Source: an uncultured Sphaerochaeta sp.
GTDB lineage: Bacteria > Spirochaetota > Spirochaetia > Sphaerochaetales > Sphaerochaetaceae
NCBI RefSeq assembly: GCF_963667405.1
Contig: NZ_OY763408.1
Span: 705,757-769,756, forward strand
Length of the DNA stretch: 64,000 bases
Direction of reading: 5' to 3'
Numbering within the stretch: the first letter of the stretch is position 1; every line of letters begins with the position of its first letter. The position numbers were made by a program, and so were the translations under genes. The notes beneath the pieces are model-generated. The model was given only the letters and a program-made list of their open reading frames with translations. It was not told the origin of the DNA and did no database searches. Of this stretch, positions 61,685 through 64,000 are shown in pieces.

Positions 61685-63016
61685 ATGGCAGAAGTAACGA
61701 TGGACAAGATTGTCTCCTTGTGCAAACGGCGTGGGTTTATTTTCCAGTCGAGCGAAATCTATGGAGGCCTGAACGGTGCGTATGATTACGGCCCATTGGG
61801 TGTGCAGCTGAAGAACAATATCCGCGATTTCTGGTGGAAGGAGATGACCCAGATCCACGATGGCATCGTGGGCCTCGATGCTTCCATCCTGATGCATCCC
61901 CGCGTATGGGAAGCCAGTGGTCACGTCTCCAATTTCAGTGACCCCATGGTCGACTGCAAGCAATGCAAGTCCCGCTTCCGTGCCGACCAGATTGACCTCA
62001 ACGGTGCCTGTCCGACTTGTGGTACGAAGGACAGCTTCACCGAGCCGAGAAACTTCAATCTGATGTTTGCCACCCACATTGGTGCCAATGCCGATGCCAG
62101 TTCGACCATCTATCTCAGGCCTGAGACCGCCCAGGGCATCTACGTGGATTTCAAGAATGTTGTTTCCTCCAGCCGCGTGAAGATTCCTTTTGGCATCGCC
62201 CAGGTTGGAAAGTCGTTCCGCAATGAGATCACCACCAAGAATTTCATCTTCCGCTCATGCGAATTTGAGCAGATGGAGATGCAGTGGTTCTGCAAGCCCG
62301 GCAGTGATGAGTCCTGGTTCTCCTACTGGAGAGAACAGAGGATGGCGTTCTATCACAAGATGGGCATCAAGCCGAGCAGCCTCAGGTGGCATCAGCATGG
62401 GCCGGATGAGCTTGCCTTCTATGCAAAGGATGCGTATGACATCCAATTCCTCTTCCCGATGGGTTGGCAGGAACTGGAAGGAGTACACAGCCGCACCGAC
62501 TATGATCTGACCCAGCACCAGACCTTCAGCGGCAAGGAGATGACCTATCTCGATCCCGAGACCAACGAGCGGTACATCCCGTATGTGGTGGAGACCTCTG
62601 CAGGCCTTACCCGCAATGTCCTGATGGCGCTCAGCGATGCCTATGACGAGGAAGAGCTTGAAGGTGGCGATGTCCGCACCGTACTTCACTTCCATCCCCG
62701 TCTTGCCCCTGTTGAGGTGGCTGTCCTGCCTTTGGTGAAGAAGGACGGCATTGCCGAATTCGCTTCCAAGCTGGAAAAGGATCTTCGTGAGGATTTCTCC
62801 ACCTTCTATGATGTCAGCGGAGCAATCGGCCGCAGATACCGGCGTATGGATGAGATCGGCACCCCGTATTGTGTCACCGTTGACTATCAGACTCTTGAGG
62901 ACAACACGGTGACCCTGCGCCTGCGCGACAGCATGGAGCAGACCAGGGTTTCGATCTCTGACCTTGTGGCCACCATCAAGCAGGCCACCAAGGAGTACAA
63001 GCGGGTGGAGCGGTAG
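61685..63016 (+). CDS. glyS: Glycyl-tRNA synthetase (alpha2 type)
   Basis: 443-residue class II synthetase of the homodimeric kind. SSEIYGGLNGAYDYGPLG (about 22-39), motif 2 FRNEITTKNFIFRSCEFEQMEM, and motif 3 in TSAGLTRNVLMAL are visible. A CKQC...CPTCG zinc-binding insert lies at about 97-118. It starts at the base after the gltX stop codon and ends 1 nt before the tyrS ATG, so the three genes form one transcript. Confidence 0.95.
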   Translation: MAEVTMDKIVSLCKRRGFIFQSSEIYGGLNGAYDYGPLGVQLKNNIRDFWWKEMTQIHDGIVGLDASILMHPRVWEASGHVSNFSDPMVDCKQCKSRFRADQIDLNGACPTCGTKDSFTEPRNFNLMFATHIGANADASSTIYLRPETAQGIYVDFKNVVSSSRVKIPFGIAQVGKSFRNEITTKNFIFRSCEFEQMEMQWFCKPGSDESWFSYWREQRMAFYHKMGIKPSSLRWHQHGPDELAFYAKDAYDIQFLFPMGWQELEGVHSRTDYDLTQHQTFSGKEMTYLDPETNERYIPYVVETSAGLTRNVLMALSDAYDEEELEGGDVRTVLHFHPRLAPVEVAVLPLVKKDGIAEFASKLEKDLREDFSTFYDVSGAIGRRYRRMDEIGTPYCVTVDYQTLEDNTVTLRLRDSMEQTRVSISDLVATIKQATKEYKRVER

Positions 63017-63017
63017 G

Positions 63018-64000
63018 ATGAACAATGCATTGAAGACCTTGATGGACCGTGGGTTCATCAAGGCATGTACGGATATGGACGCACTCAGTGACCTCATGGA
63101 CAAGGAGAAGGTCACCTTTTATGTCGGGGCTGACCCGACAGGCAAGAGCCTGCACATCGGGCATATGGTTCCGTTTTTTGCCATGCATCATCTGCAACTG
63201 GCAGGACACAATCCCATTGCACTGGTGGGTGGGGGAACGGCCATGATCGGCGATCCTTCGGGAAAAACCGAGATGCGCAAGATGCTCACTCCTGAGCAAG
63301 TTGCCGAAAACTGCAAGTCCATCAAGGACCAATTGGGGACGGTCGTGGATTTTTCCGAGCATCCCGAAAATGGTATGGGCAAGGCTGTCATGCTCAACAA
63401 TGCCGACTGGCTGACCGACCTGAACTACATCACGTTCCTCAGGGAGATCGGCAGGCATTTCTCGGTCAACCGGATGCTGACGTTCGAATCCTACAAGCAG
63501 CGCCTCGAACGGGGGCTCAGTTTCATTGAGTTCAACTACCAGCTTCTGCAATCGTATGATTTCTATGTCCTGAACAAGGACCAAGGATGCCGCCTTCAGA
63601 TCGGTGGGGACGACCAGTGGGGCAACATTGTCAGCGGCATCGAGCTGATTCGCAAGATGGGCGGCAATGAGTGTTACGGGTTGACCTTCAACCTGATCAC
63701 CCGTGCTGACGGCCACAAGATGGGCAAGAGTGAGAAGGGAGCGGTCTTCCTTGATCCCGAGCTATTCAGCGCCTACGATTTCTACCAGTACTGGCGCAAT
63801 GTCAATGATGCCGATGTGGTGAAGTTCCTCAAGCTGTTCACCTTCCTCCCTTTGGAAGAGATTGCACAGTATGAGGGCGAGGGTGTGAACATCAATGAGG
63901 CCAAGGAGCGGCTTGCCTATGAGCAGACTCTGATCATCCATGGTCAGGAAGAGGCTGAGAAGGCCCGTACTGCAGCCAAGGCTATGTTCCAAGGAGCAAA
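63018..64000 (+). CDS. tyrS: Tyrosyl-tRNA synthetase (partial at right edge)
   Basis: The frame is open from ATG 63018 to the window end, about 327 residues. It has the class I motif GADPTGKSLHIGHMVPF (residues 37-53), the tyrosine-site GGDDQWGNI (about residue 194), and KMGKS as KMSKS equivalent (about residue 234). The C-terminal S4-like domain would lie beyond the window. GGTAGG precedes the ATG. Confidence 0.95.
   Translation, partial: MNNALKTLMDRGFIKACTDMDALSDLMDKEKVTFYVGADPTGKSLHIGHMVPFFAMHHLQLAGHNPIALVGGGTAMIGDPSGKTEMRKMLTPEQVAENCKSIKDQLGTVVDFSEHPENGMGKAVMLNNADWLTDLNYITFLREIGRHFSVNRMLTFESYKQRLERGLSFIEFNYQLLQSYDFYVLNKDQGCRLQIGGDDQWGNIVSGIELIRKMGGNECYGLTFNLITRADGHKMGKSEKGAVFLDPELFSAYDFYQYWRNVNDADVVKFLKLFTFLPLEEIAQYEGEGVNINEAKERLAYEQTLIIHGQEEAEKARTAAKAMFQGA

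Overview
The window looks like chromosomal core sequence from a spirochaete of the Sphaerochaeta type (Spirochaetota, Sphaerochaetaceae). This rests on moderately high G+C, BmpA-type nucleoside uptake genes, several carbohydrate and solute ABC systems, fused PyrBI and PyrDK proteins, and compact gene strings with 1-10 nt overlaps. The assignment is an inference from gene content. I see no rRNA, tRNA, insertion sequence, prophage or CRISPR array.

Layout. 1-4060 (minus): Bmp/Nup nucleoside-type ABC transporter. 4061-4550: the only long non-coding stretch. 4551-8865 (plus): outer-membrane polysaccharide export protein and a bacterial tyrosine kinase with an unusual proline-rich repeat tail. 8869-15009 (plus): pyrimidine operon pyrBI-pyrE-pyrF-pyrDK-pyrC, preceded by a leader peptide whose stop codon lies in the loop of an intrinsic terminator. 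15052-25838: an uncharacterised membrane protein, an HD hydrolase, corA behind a short leader ORF, a YkgJ-type protein, rlmI, a phosphatase, a phosphohexomutase, a truncated ComEC and rsmA. 25777-36535: MATE pump, pta, MFS carrier, tyrA-like, mtaB, acetyltransferase, serine acetyltransferase, bioY/birA and argS. 36536-41078: tetR, then rplU-rpmA-obg-nadD-yqeK-lipoprotein-rsfS. 41079-46018 (minus): ChvE-type sugar ABC transporter with its LacI regulator. 46231-51671 (minus): MATE pump and a TrpX-type ABC transporter with two tandem binding proteins. 51838-52116 (minus): a protein that is 54% Asp+Glu. 52247-54983: pdxA-like, lipoprotein, corrinoid adenosyltransferase. 55065-59363: a packed five-gene operon of CpsB-like PHP phosphatase, RloA-like AAA ATPase, RloB-like protein, membrane LuxR regulator and lipase-like hydrolase. 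59360-64000: HD protein, then gltX-glyS-tyrS.

Most notable observations. (1) An RloA/RloB (AbiL-like) pair has intact frames and close family resemblance, but both partners have lost family catalytic residues; it sits inside a signalling-type operon, which suggests a repurposed or inactive defence module. (2) The pyr leader has the layout of a pyrBI-type transcription attenuator. (3) corA has a short proline-containing leader ORF and a hairpin covering its ribosome binding site. (4) At least five genes lack a Shine-Dalgarno sequence and begin at the predicted +1 of a recognisable sigma70-type promoter, usually with a 6-nt gap between -10 and ATG, suggesting leaderless mRNAs. Two divergent gene pairs share this design; bioY in one of them has a possible AGGA.

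No searches or folding programs could be run. Promoters, operators and RNA structures were read by eye and are predictions.
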